From Bacteroidales bacterium (GTDB taxonomy: Bacteria; Bacteroidota; Bacteroidia; Bacteroidales; UBA932): a DNA stretch of 64,000 nt. The notes beneath the pieces are model-generated. The model ran no database searches, was not told the DNA's origin, and saw only the letters and a program-made list of their open reading frames with translations. The position numbers and the translations under genes were made by a program. The DNA is taken from positions 20,059 through 84,058 of the forward strand of contig JAEETP010000003.1 in assembly GCA_016290415.1 (NCBI GenBank). The letters run 5' to 3'. This document shows, piece by piece, positions 19,357 to 28,712 of this stretch (position 1 is the first letter of the stretch; the number at the start of each line of letters is the position of its first letter).

Positions 19357-20218
19357 TTACGGTATTGTAACAGAGTAGGGCGGCATCGCGGTCCGGGCGG
19401 CATTCCAGGCGGTAGAACGGGACTGCAGCGCAGATTCCCTCCAGAGTCCGGTGCCAGCCGTCGGCGCATTCTTTAACAGGCCGGAAAGAGGATGAGGATT
19501 CCATCAGTGTGGCGTAGGCCTGGATTACCGTCAACTTTTTGATATGGTTTTGTGGTGCCTGGCACAGGCTTACGATGGCACCCACGGGGGCGTCCTGGGC
19601 CTTGTAACAGGGCGTCTTGCCGCTCCAGGGGGTGCCATAGACACGGACGGTGCCATCGGGCATCAGCCTGAGGACCGGGTTGTCGTCGTTTAGCAGTTCG
19701 GTGCCGGGGATGTTTTCTATCCACAGGCGGCTGTGGGTGCTCTTACCGGTGCCGCTCCGGCCCAAAAACAAGTAGCCCTTGCCGCAGTTTGTCACTACGG
19801 ATGAGTGTATTACAAGGGCTCCTTTCTGTGCTGTGGAGAAGGTGAACATCAGCATCATGGCCGAGTCAATGGCGTAGCGGTCGTCTGTGCCTGTAAGGTG
19901 TAGTTCGGCACTCTTGAAGTCTTGAGTGACGGCCATCCGACCAGCCGCAGGCTTGTCCGGAACCGGCTGCATTTCAAAGATATAGCCGTTTTCGCTGGTA
20001 TATATGGTGATGACGGGGAAGCCGGGCGTTTCCGGGGTTTTATATAGCAATGAACTGTTTGCCACCGGCATATCAGGCGTCACTCTGAGGGCAAACAGGA
20101 CCTCTATCTCGGGTGTCTGTACCCTGAAAGGTAGTAAGTTAGCAGGCTCGAACGGCAGGTCCTCCGCCGTAAAGCAGAACCCCGCAACGCTATATGCCTG
20201 AAAGCTTTTCATTATCAA
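19349..20218 (-). CDS. HPr kinase-like P-loop protein (HprK C-terminal domain-like)
   Basis: Walker A 'GYLFLGRSGTGKSTHSRLW', 'LLNDDNPVLR', 'GTPWSGK' are typical of HprK-like proteins in PqqD-containing clusters. Confidence 0.75.
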   Translation of the reverse strand: MIMKSFQAYSVAGFCFTAEDLPFEPANLLPFRVQTPEIEVLFALRVTPDMPVANSSLLYKTPETPGFPVITIYTSENGYIFEMQPVPDKPAAGRMAVTQDFKSAELHLTGTDDRYAIDSAMMLMFTFSTAQKGALVIHSSVVTNCGKGYLFLGRSGTGKSTHSRLWIENIPGTELLNDDNPVLRLMPDGTVRVYGTPWSGKTPCYKAQDAPVGAIVSLCQAPQNHIKKLTVIQAYATLMESSSSFRPVKECADGWHRTLEGICAAVPFYRLECRPDRDAALLCYNTVNG

Positions 20219-20303
20219 ACAAAGATAAAAATTATTTCAACACTTATGAAAATTGTTAAATTTGCAGTTCCTATCAGAAAAAGTATTATTAATTATTATA
20301 ATT

Positions 20304-21485
20304 ATGAAGAAATTATTCTCAATCATTGCACTTGCGCTGCTGGTGACTTTCGCAGCTGGTGCGCAAGATGAAAAAACTTTCTATCCCGGTTTCTATCTGG
20401 GTATTCAGGGTGGTGCCAACTACACTACTTCCAACGAGTGGGCCATCAGTCACTGGGATCATATCAATTTACCCAATGTTGCTCTGAATTTTGGTTATGA
20501 CTTTACTCCTGTATTTGGTCTGCGCGCCAATCTGAGCGGTCCGTTTGCCAATTTCCCCGGTGCTGACCACGCTACCATCAACAAGTTCAATTATGCTCAG
20601 GCCGCCGTGGACGCAACCTTTGACATCTGCAATATTTTCAAGGTTAACGCTCATCGCCTGCTGAATCCCTACTTGTTCCTGGGTGCCGGCGCCAACTACC
20701 GTTTTGCAGCTAACGACCAGCCTGCATATCTTGGCCCCGTAGTTCGCCTGGGTGGTGGAATGGACATCCGTCTGAGCAATCTGGTGGATCTCTCTTTCGA
20801 ACTTTTGGACAATGGCTTGAACAACAAGTTCAACACTCTGGACGACAATGAGTTCTTTGGTGGCGAAATCCTAATGTGGAAGAGGCCCTTCAGGTGGGAT
20901 GACAATTTTGCTGCTCTGGTCGGCCTGAAGTTCAACATCGGCGCCAACAAGGCCCGCAAGGCTGCTGCCGTTGCAGCTGCCGAGGCCGCCGCTGCCGCAG
21001 AGGCTGCACGTCTGGCCGCAGAAGAGGCTGCCCGCCGCGAGGCTGAGCGTCTGGCTGCCGAGCAGGCTGAGGCAGAGCGTCTTGCCGCTGAGAAGGCAGA
21101 GCAGGAGCGTCTGGCTGCTGAAAAGGCCGAGGCAGAGCGCCTGGCTGCCGAGCGTGCCGCTGCCCGTTCCATCACCGAGAATGTTTACTTCCTCCTCGAC
21201 CGCACAAATATCCGCAAGAGCGAGCAGGAAAAGATTGACCACATCATCGCCGTTATGAACGAGTATCCCGAGGCAGTGGTTGTTATCGGTGGTCACGCAG
21301 ACAAGGAGACCGGTAATGCCAAGCATAATATGAAGCTCTCCGAGGGTCGTGCAGACAACGTTGCCAAGGCTCTCAAGGATGCAGGTATCGCTGAGGACCG
21401 CATCACTGTAGAGTACTACGGTGACACTCAGCGCGTAAGTGACGTTCGCGAAGAGAACCGTGTATCTGTTTGTGTTACTAAATAA
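20304..21485 (+). CDS. Outer membrane beta-barrel / OmpA-family protein with Ala/Glu-rich repeat linker
   Basis: Signal peptide 'MKKLFSIIALALLVTFAAGAQ'; C-terminal OmpA-like domain with 'VVVIGGHADKETGNAKHNMKLSEGRADNVAKAL'. ORF-track start 20253 lies before a TAaaTTTG box, so ATG 20304 is preferred. Confidence 0.82.
   Translation: MKKLFSIIALALLVTFAAGAQDEKTFYPGFYLGIQGGANYTTSNEWAISHWDHINLPNVALNFGYDFTPVFGLRANLSGPFANFPGADHATINKFNYAQAAVDATFDICNIFKVNAHRLLNPYLFLGAGANYRFAANDQPAYLGPVVRLGGGMDIRLSNLVDLSFELLDNGLNNKFNTLDDNEFFGGEILMWKRPFRWDDNFAALVGLKFNIGANKARKAAAVAAAEAAAAAEAARLAAEEAARREAERLAAEQAEAERLAAEKAEQERLAAEKAEAERLAAERAAARSITENVYFLLDRTNIRKSEQEKIDHIIAVMNEYPEAVVVIGGHADKETGNAKHNMKLSEGRADNVAKALKDAGIAEDRITVEYYGDTQRVSDVREENRVSVCVTK
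20953..21165 (+). repeat. In-frame Ala/Glu/Arg-rich repeats ('AERLAAEKAEQERLAAEKAEAERLAAERA')
   Basis: Imperfect ~27-30 nt repeats visible in DNA and protein. Confidence 0.75.
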
Positions 21486-21493
21486 GGGAATCC

Positions 21494-21925
21494 TTATTCG
21501 CAGATAAGCTTATATACGTTTGTATCGTATTTTGAGAAGCCAATCGACTGGTAAAGTCGGTTGGCTTTTTCTCTGGATGGACGGCTGGTGAGATGGAGGG
21601 TGACGGGGGCGTAGTTTTCTTTAGCGAATGCTATGATGTGCTCGATCAATTGCCGGCCGATGTGCTGTCCGCGGAAAGTAGCATCAACAACGACATCCTC
21701 TATACCGCCTTTGACTCCTGTTGGCGATTTGGTGATGCATAGACTGGCGCAGCCGGCAATGCGCCCTTCTTCATCCACAGCTGCGAACAGGTGGGTGGAA
21801 GGGTTTTCTGCCGCCGCGCAAAGCATTTCGGCAGAAACTTCGATGCTTGAGGTGAGCTGTGGCATCAGCTTCAGCAAATCTGACGTTTGGCTCTCGGATA
21901 GCGATGTGAGTTCTGTGATGCGCAT
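21494..21925 (-). CDS. GNAT family N-acetyltransferase
   Basis: 'IEDVVVDATFRGQHIGRQLIEHIIAFAKENY' GNAT core; 'SRPSREKANRLYQSIGF'. Confidence 0.85.
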   Translation of the reverse strand: MRITELTSLSESQTSDLLKLMPQLTSSIEVSAEMLCAAAENPSTHLFAAVDEEGRIAGCASLCITKSPTGVKGGIEDVVVDATFRGQHIGRQLIEHIIAFAKENYAPVTLHLTSRPSREKANRLYQSIGFSKYDTNVYKLICE

Positions 21926-21931
21926 TGCAGA

Positions 21932-23161
21932 TCAGTCGCGGCCAAAGATGTCGCGAGTATAGAGTTTGTCGGCCACGTCCTGCAGGGCCGGGTCGTAGCG
22001 GTTTGCTATTATGCAGTCGCTCTGGGCCTTGAATTTTTCCAAATCATTAACCACCGGACTTCCGAAGAATGTGCTCCCTTCTTCAAGGGTGGGCTCATAT
22101 ACTATCACCTTGGCTCCTTTGGCTTTTATGCGCTTCATAATGCCTTGTATGGCGCTCTGGCGGAAATTGTCGCTGCCTGTTTTCATTGTGAGTCGGAACA
22201 CGCCAATAGTGACAGGTTTTTCGCGGTCGCTGCTGTAGGTGTTGTCCGGGCCGTAGTAGCTGTAGCCGCCTGCCATTGCCAGCACGCGGTCTGCTATATA
22301 ATCTTTACGGGTGCGGTTGCTTTCAACAATCGCCTGAATAAGATTCTCAGGTACATCATTGTAGTTGGCCAGCAGTTGTTTGGTGTCCTTGGGGAGGCAG
22401 TATCCGCCATATCCGAAGCTGGGATTGTTGTAATGAGAGCCAATGCGCGGGTCCAGGCACACGCCGTCTATGATAGATTTGGTGTCGAGCCCTTTCATCT
22501 CTGCATAAGTATCCAACTCGTTGAAATAACTCACACGCAGGGCCAAATAGGTATTGGCGAACAGTTTTACGGCTTCAGCCTCTGTGGTGCCCATAAAAAG
22601 GGTAGGGATATCTTCTTTGATGGCGCCTTCTTTGAGCAGGGCTGCGAATGTTTCGGCAGCATCTTTTTCACTGTCGTGACCGACTATTATGCGGCTGGGA
22701 TAGAGGTTGTCATATAGGGCCTTGCTTTCACGCAGGAACTCAGGGCTGAACAGGAGGCGGGCTCCGTGAAACCGTTCGCTGGCGGCGCGTGTAAAACCTA
22801 CCGGGACGGTGCTTTTAATGACCATGACAGCACTGGGATTAACCTCCATCACGGTGCGGATGACCTCATCTACGTGGCTGGTATCGAAGAAGTTCTTCTG
22901 CGGATCATAGTTGGTAGGGGTGGCGATGACTACGAAATCAGCGTCGGTGTAGGCACTATGTGCATCAAGAGTGGCAGTCAGTTGCAGCTCTTTCTGCTGC
23001 AGATACTGCTCTATATATTCGTCTTGAATAGGGCTATGGCGCTTGTTGATGGCATTTACCTTGTCAGGAATGACATCAACAGCCAATACAGGGTGGTGTT
23101 GCGCCAGTAGGGTGGCGATGCTGAGGCCTACGTAGCCTGTGCCTGCAACTGCAATCTTCAT
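21932..23161 (-). CDS. UDP-glucose/GDP-mannose (nucleotide sugar) dehydrogenase
   Basis: '[30 protein letters not shown]', '[23 protein letters not shown]', '[18 protein letters not shown]'. Confidence 0.9.
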   Translation of the reverse strand: MKIAVAGTGYVGLSIATLLAQHHPVLAVDVIPDKVNAINKRHSPIQDEYIEQYLQQKELQLTATLDAHSAYTDADFVVIATPTNYDPQKNFFDTSHVDEVIRTVMEVNPSAVMVIKSTVPVGFTRAASERFHGARLLFSPEFLRESKALYDNLYPSRIIVGHDSEKDAAETFAALLKEGAIKEDIPTLFMGTTEAEAVKLFANTYLALRVSYFNELDTYAEMKGLDTKSIIDGVCLDPRIGSHYNNPSFGYGGYCLPKDTKQLLANYNDVPENLIQAIVESNRTRKDYIADRVLAMAGGYSYYGPDNTYSSDREKPVTIGVFRLTMKTGSDNFRQSAIQGIMKRIKAKGAKVIVYEPTLEEGSTFFGSPVVNDLEKFKAQSDCIIANRYDPALQDVADKLYTRDIFGRD

Positions 23162-23218
23162 TGTGGATAAACTTATATTTCTCCACAAATCTAATCATTT
23201 TGCGGCAAATAAACTCCG

Positions 23219-25648
23219 CTAAACATTTGCAATTGAAATAATGTCTGCAAAGACGCCCGCCGCGGTGACGTCGGCGCCGGCGCCGTAGCCCTGTATCAGC
23301 ATAGGGTGGTTGTGGTAGCGTTCTGTGGTGAGCAGCACAATGTTGTTGCTGCCGTCCAGCACATAGAGCGAATTGTCGCTGGAAACGGCCTTCAGGGCCA
23401 CGCTGCAGCGGCCGGCCTCCATTGTGGCCACAAACCTCCAGCGCTTGCCGTCTGCCTCAAGTCCCTGGCGGCGCGCCTCAAAGTCGGCGTCCAGGGTGGG
23501 GAGCTTTTTCCAGAATTCGTCCAGACTGCAGTGGAAGAACTCGCGCGGGATGAAGAGGTTGGCCTCCACATCTTCCTGATTCACCTCGTAGCCCGCCTCG
23601 CGGGAAAGGATCACCAGCTTGCGGATCACGTCGGTGCCGCTGAGGTCTATGCGCGGGTCAGGCTCGCTGTAGCCCTGCTCTTTGGCCATCTGCACGGCCG
23701 TGCTGAAAGGGATGTCGGCCGAGATGGTGTTGAATATGAAATTGAGAGTGCCGCTGAGCACTGCCTCTATCTTCTGGATGCGGTCGCCGCTCTTGCGCAG
23801 GCTGCCGATGGTGTTGATGATGGGCAGGCCGGCGCCCACATTGGCCTCGAACAGATATTTCACGCCGCGGGCGCGGGCGGTCTCTTTAAGGCGGTGGTAG
23901 TTCTCATAGTCGCTGGACGCGGCTATTTTGTTGGCTGCCACCACATTGACGCCGTGGTTGAAGAAGTCTTCGTATAGCGCGGCTATATCGGCGCTGGCGG
24001 TGCAGTCCACAAACACGCTGTTGAATATGTTCATCCCTATGACTTCCTCTTTCAGGCGGGCGGGGTTGATGTCCTCGCCGTTCTGCAAGGCCTCGCGCCA
24101 GGAAGCCAGGTCAATGCCGTTTCGGTCAAATACCGCCTTGGAGCTGCGGGCGATGCCTACGATATTTATCTTGAGATTGTTCTCGTTTTTAAGCTTTTCC
24201 TGCTGGCTGGCAATTTGCTCTATCAGCTGGCCGCCCACGGTGCCGATGCCGCACACGAACAGGTTAAGCTCCTGGAACTCTGATAGGAAGAAGCCGTCGT
24301 GGATAACGTTCAGCGATTTGCGCAGGAACTTGCGCTCTACCACAAAGCTGATGTTGCTCTCCGAGGCGCCCTGCGCCAGGGCTATGATGCTGATGCCGTT
24401 GCGGCCCAGGGTGCTGAACAGTTTGCCGGCGATACCGCAGTGGTGCTTCATATTTTCGCCCACGATGGCCACGGCGGCCAGCTCGTCTTCGCGCTTCACT
24501 GGGTTCACGGCGCCGCTGGAGATGGCTCCGGCAAATGTTTCGGCCAGAACCTCGCACGCCAGGGCGGCGTCGGCGCTGCTCACACCTATTGATATGCCTG
24601 TCTCGGAGGCGGACTGGCTCACCAGGAACACGCTTATGTTCTTGTCTGCCAGGGCGGTGAATATGTGGCGGTCAACACCCACGATGCCCACCATAGAGGT
24701 GGCGGAGAGGGTGATTAGGCTTATGTTGTCTATGCTGGAGATACCCTTGATAATTTGGTTGGAGGGGCGCAGCTTGTCTGGCGTGTGAATCAGCGTGCCG
24801 GGTGCATCCGGGTTGAAAGTGTTCTTCACGCGGATGGGTATCTGCTTGATGCACACCGGATAAACGGTGGGCGGGTAGATGACCTTTGCGCCAAAGTTGC
24901 ACAGCTCGGTGGCCTCTTCGTAGGTCAGTTCGTCTATCACGTAGCTGGTGCGGATGATGCGCGGGTCGGCCGTCATAAAGCCGTCTACGTCAGTCCAGAT
25001 CTCCAGCACGGAGGCGTCCAGGGCGGCTGCCAGGATGCTGGCGGTGTAGTCGCTGCCGCCGCGGCCCAGGGTGGAGATATCGCCGTTAAGGTTGCGGGCA
25101 ATGAAGCCCGGCACTATGGCCACGGGGCTCTTTTCGTTATAATCTTTGAAGCGCTCGCGGATCAGGCGGTTGGTCTCGTTGAATTCTACCAGGCCGTCTT
25201 TGGTGCGGATAAAGTCCAGGGCGTTGTACTGCTCGGCGCGGTCCATTGCCGCAGCCACTATTATGGATGAAAGCCGCTCGCCAAAGCTTACAATTTGGTC
25301 GCGGGTGGTTTCGGGAATCACCTTGAGCAGGAACACTCCGCGGCAGATGCCTTCCAGCTCGTCCAGCAGGGCGTTGACCTCCGCTTTCAATTTGTCATTC
25401 CGGTGGCCTTTCTCTACCAACTCGTCGCAGGCTGCCCAGTGGCGGGTGCGAAGGGCGGTGAGGTGGTCTTTGTAGCTCTCGTCGGCCGCAGAGGCCAGCT
25501 GCGAGGTCTTTATGAGCTCGTCTGTGACTCCGCCCAGAGCAGAGACGACAATTACAGATGTGTCGTCCAGCTTATCTACGATAGATTTGACTCTGAGTAT
25601 GTTTTCTGCAGTTGCGACGCTGCTGCCGCCGAATTTTAGAACTTTCAT
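23219..25648 (-). CDS. thrA: Bifunctional aspartate kinase / homoserine dehydrogenase I
   Basis: 'MKVLKFGGSSVATAENILRV', ACT region, homoserine dehydrogenase 'GTLNFIFNTISADIPFSTAVQMAKEQGYSEPDPRIDLSGTDVIRKLVILSREAG'. Confidence 0.93.
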   Translation of the reverse strand: MKVLKFGGSSVATAENILRVKSIVDKLDDTSVIVVSALGGVTDELIKTSQLASAADESYKDHLTALRTRHWAACDELVEKGHRNDKLKAEVNALLDELEGICRGVFLLKVIPETTRDQIVSFGERLSSIIVAAAMDRAEQYNALDFIRTKDGLVEFNETNRLIRERFKDYNEKSPVAIVPGFIARNLNGDISTLGRGGSDYTASILAAALDASVLEIWTDVDGFMTADPRIIRTSYVIDELTYEEATELCNFGAKVIYPPTVYPVCIKQIPIRVKNTFNPDAPGTLIHTPDKLRPSNQIIKGISSIDNISLITLSATSMVGIVGVDRHIFTALADKNISVFLVSQSASETGISIGVSSADAALACEVLAETFAGAISSGAVNPVKREDELAAVAIVGENMKHHCGIAGKLFSTLGRNGISIIALAQGASESNISFVVERKFLRKSLNVIHDGFFLSEFQELNLFVCGIGTVGGQLIEQIASQQEKLKNENNLKINIVGIARSSKAVFDRNGIDLASWREALQNGEDINPARLKEEVIGMNIFNSVFVDCTASADIAALYEDFFNHGVNVVAANKIAASSDYENYHRLKETARARGVKYLFEANVGAGLPIINTIGSLRKSGDRIQKIEAVLSGTLNFIFNTISADIPFSTAVQMAKEQGYSEPDPRIDLSGTDVIRKLVILSREAGYEVNQEDVEANLFIPREFFHCSLDEFWKKLPTLDADFEARRQGLEADGKRWRFVATMEAGRCSVALKAVSSDNSLYVLDGSNNIVLLTTERYHNHPMLIQGYGAGADVTAAGVFADIISIANV

Positions 25649-25784
25649 CCCTTACAATTTATAAGCAAGCGCCAAAGATAAGCACCTTTGCGGTAAGTAT
25701 CAAATTTATGCAATACCCATTTTTGGGGGTTGCGGTTTTGAAAATCGTTACATATTTTTGCGGAGAACTGATAATTAACCTGTT

Positions 25785-26891
25785 ATGTTTAAGAAACCGT
25801 GGAAGATGAAGGAGGGGTTCCTCCTTGGGGCCGGGCTGCTGGTTCTGGGCATTGTGCTGCAGATTGTCTGCGGACCGGTGCGCTGGGCCGCCCTGGCATT
25901 TCCGGTAAATATAATTTTGCTGGCTGTGGCGCTGGCGGCAATAGGCGTGATGTATGCGCTGCGGCGCCGCGTCTATCTTTTTGAATGGATGATGCACTAC
26001 GGGGCGGCGGTGCCGGCGCTGGTGTATGCCCTGGGGCTGACCATTGTGATGGGCCTAGTGGCGCAGGGGGAGGCTGCTCCCTCGTCAATGGCCGATTTCC
26101 CGCCCGAGATGATGAGGAATATGCCCGAGGCTATGCGGCAGGCGCTGGAGGCCTCTCAGGCTGCTGGTGCTATGGGCGGTTCCGGTATGGGCGGCGGCTC
26201 GCATGCTATGCCCTGGCTGGGGCAGATGCTCAATTTCTGGCCGTTTGTTTTGGCTTGGGGCTGGATGCTGCTGGTGGTGGGGATGGCCTCGCTTAACCAT
26301 CTGCTGCGCTGGAAGCTGCGCGAGATCCCGTTCCTGCTGAATCACCTGGGCGTGTTTGTGGCCGTTGCTGCGGCCACGCTGGGTGCGCCCGACAAGCAGG
26401 ATGTGCTTATCCAGGCTTTCCGCGATATCCCCGAGAACCGGGCGGTGCGCGAAGACGGGTCTATGCTGCAGATGGATTTGTCCATCGAACTGCATAAATT
26501 CATTATGGAGACTTATCCGGACGGGTCGCCCAAGCGGTTTGCGTCGGATATCACAGTGTCGCGCCGCGACGGATCGTCCGTTTCCGGCACCGTGGACGTC
26601 AACAAACCGATGAAGGTGGACGGCTGGAAGATTTATCAATACGACTATGACTCCCAGGCGGGTGCCGAGAGCCTGTACAGCACTTTCGAGCTGGTGCGCG
26701 ACCCTTGGCTGCCGGCGGTCTATGCGGGTATCTTTATGATGATTGCCGGCGCGCTGTGCCTGATGCTGTTTATGGCGCCCAAGCCGGCTGTCGCCGCGGC
26801 GGGCGGTGCATCCGCCGGCGCTGGCTCCAGTTCTTCCGCAGCTGCCCGGTCTTCAAAGTCGGCTAGAAACAATAGGAGGGAGACGCTATGA
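25785..26891 (+). CDS. Cytochrome c biogenesis ResB-like membrane protein
   Basis: Multi-TM; 'MKVDGWKIYQYDYDSQAGAESLYSTFELVRDPWLPAVYAGIFMMIAG' ResB-like; overlaps the ccsA-type gene by 4 nt. Confidence 0.65.
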   Translation: MFKKPWKMKEGFLLGAGLLVLGIVLQIVCGPVRWAALAFPVNIILLAVALAAIGVMYALRRRVYLFEWMMHYGAAVPALVYALGLTIVMGLVAQGEAAPSSMADFPPEMMRNMPEAMRQALEASQAAGAMGGSGMGGGSHAMPWLGQMLNFWPFVLAWGWMLLVVGMASLNHLLRWKLREIPFLLNHLGVFVAVAAATLGAPDKQDVLIQAFRDIPENRAVREDGSMLQMDLSIELHKFIMETYPDGSPKRFASDITVSRRDGSSVSGTVDVNKPMKVDGWKIYQYDYDSQAGAESLYSTFELVRDPWLPAVYAGIFMMIAGALCLMLFMAPKPAVAAAGGASAGAGSSSSAAARSSKSARNNRRETL

Positions 26892-27766
26892 CCTGGAACT
26901 TGTTCATATGGTTCGCCGCGGTGGCGGTGATTCTGTGGGTGCTTGGGGCGGTTTTTGCCTGGAAAGAGCGCAGGGGGCTGACGCTGGCCTTCACGCTGGC
27001 GGGCATCCTGGTGTTCTTTGCATTTATCCTCGGGATGTGGATTTCGCTGGAGCGGCCGCCGCTGAAAACAATGGGGGAGACCCGGCTGTGGTACTCGTTT
27101 TTCGTGCCTGTGGCCGGCCTGATTGTGTACAGCCGCTGGCGCTACAAGTGGATACTGTCGTTTTCCACCGTGCTGTCGGTCGTATTCATCTGCGTCAATC
27201 TGTTCAAACCAGAGATCCACTCCAAGACCCTGATGCCGGCGCTCCAGAGCCCCTGGTTCGCCCCGCACGTGATAGTCTATATGTTCGCCTACGCCCTGCT
27301 TGGCGCCGCCACCCTGATGGCCATCTACCTGCTGTTCTTCAAGAAGATAGGGAAGGCGGGGAGTGCCAACGGGGGTGCCGCTGAGGCTGATGTTTCAAAG
27401 GGTGCCGAGAGCGCTTCTGAAAATGGGGCGGTCGAGGCAGATTCCTTCGAGGCGGTGCGGCACGAGATGAACATCGCCGACAATCTGGTGTATGTCGGTG
27501 TTGCGTTCCTCACCTTCGGGATGCTGTTCGGGGCGCTCTGGGCCAAAGTGGCGTGGGGCGACTACTGGGGCTGGGACCCCAAGGAGACCTGGGCCGCCAT
27601 CACCTGGCTGGCCTACCTGGTATACATCCACCTGCGCAAAGCCCGTCCACGCGACTGGCAGATGGCCTGCACCGTGCTGCTCATCGCCTTCGTCTGCCTT
27701 CAGATGTGCTGGTGGGGCATCAACTACCTGCCCTCTGCCCGCAGCAACTCCGTGCACACGTACTAG
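26888..27766 (+). CDS. Cytochrome c biogenesis protein CcsA/CcsB-like
   Basis: 'WGDYWGWDPKETWAAITWLAYLVYIHLR' WWD-type haem-handling motif, multi-TM. Confidence 0.88.
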   Translation: MTWNLFIWFAAVAVILWVLGAVFAWKERRGLTLAFTLAGILVFFAFILGMWISLERPPLKTMGETRLWYSFFVPVAGLIVYSRWRYKWILSFSTVLSVVFICVNLFKPEIHSKTLMPALQSPWFAPHVIVYMFAYALLGAATLMAIYLLFFKKIGKAGSANGGAAEADVSKGAESASENGAVEADSFEAVRHEMNIADNLVYVGVAFLTFGMLFGALWAKVAWGDYWGWDPKETWAAITWLAYLVYIHLRKARPRDWQMACTVLLIAFVCLQMCWWGINYLPSARSNSVHTY

Positions 27767-27825
27767 GCTGGCAAAAACGTCAATCCCTGTAATATCTTTG
27801 AATAAAAACCTTATCTGCGGGGCCC

Positions 27826-28407
27826 CTACTTGCGGGGGATTTCGAGGGCGGGCCAGCCGTAGTCCTTGTAGAAGTGGACTTGGAGGCCGGTGGCTTTGAC
27901 GAATTCGCCGAGGGCCGACTCGCGCTTCTTTTCGCGTTCGATGTCGTTGGAGTGGGCGGCGGCAAACGCGTCGAACTTATCGCCGAAGATGCGCTGTGCG
28001 CTGGGCATAAAGCTGCTGCCGTCGGTGGTCTGTTCAAACTCCTTCACGGCCCAGTGGCCGTCGGCGTCCTTGCAAACCAGCATCCTGCCGGAATGATTGC
28101 CGCCCGACACCGACTTCAGAGTGTCGGCTTCCTGCACATAATTCATCACCCAGAAATCGCCCAGCACCGCAATGCTGTCGGGATAGCTCTCTTCTGCGCA
28201 GACCCAATTGCAGAACGGGACGCAATAGGCGCCCTGCAGATATTGGGAAGCGATACTGTCCTTCAGAAACATCTCTATAGCAGTCAAATACGACTCCTGA
28301 GCCTGCTCCGGCTCCTGTGCCTGGGCACTTTGGGCCTTCTTGCCGCCCTTGCAGCCGGCAGTCAACAAAATGGCAACCGCCATAAACATCAATGCAATCT
28401 TTTTCAT
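27826..28407 (-). CDS. Putative lipoprotein, hypothetical
   Basis: Signal peptide and lipobox 'MFMAVAILLTAGCKGG'. Confidence 0.6.
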   Translation of the reverse strand: MKKIALMFMAVAILLTAGCKGGKKAQSAQAQEPEQAQESYLTAIEMFLKDSIASQYLQGAYCVPFCNWVCAEESYPDSIAVLGDFWVMNYVQEADTLKSVSGGNHSGRMLVCKDADGHWAVKEFEQTTDGSSFMPSAQRIFGDKFDAFAAAHSNDIEREKKRESALGEFVKATGLQVHFYKDYGWPALEIPRK

Positions 28408-28488
28408 AATCGTAAAATTTTTTACAAATATACTGCAAAATAATACTAGATATGCTAGTGGTGGATCAACTATCTGCCGTGCTCCAGA

Positions 28489-28685
28489 TGTCCCAATATT
28501 AGGACAACAGTGTCAAAAGCGGGGTAAACTGCTCCCGTCGTCCCAAAATTAGGGACATCGGCGACATAAACGCATAGAAGTGACTCATGTTTTTGCCGGT
28601 ATAGGTCCACCGCTTGGACCGTCACCCGAATAATACCCCGTTTTTGACGGTATCGGTCCATAGTTTGGACCGTCACCCGAATTAC
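28489..28685. repeat. Four short hairpin repeats of ~50-bp period: two inverted plus two direct units
   Basis: TGTCCcaatattaGGACA (28489), GTCCCaaaattaGGGAC (28540), GGTCCaccgcttGGACC (28604), GGTCCatagtttGGACC (28655). Flanks 'ACCCCGyTTTTGAC' match in opposite orientation. Confidence 0.75.
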
Positions 28686-28712
28686 TTCCGTAGCTGGTAC
28701 GTGATGATGCAG

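Noticed and set aside
10719-20218. Calling the locus a canonical lasso peptide cluster
   Set aside because: No asparagine-synthetase-like cyclase or transglutaminase-like B2 protease is present; only K/NT/PqqD/exporter-type genes are seen.
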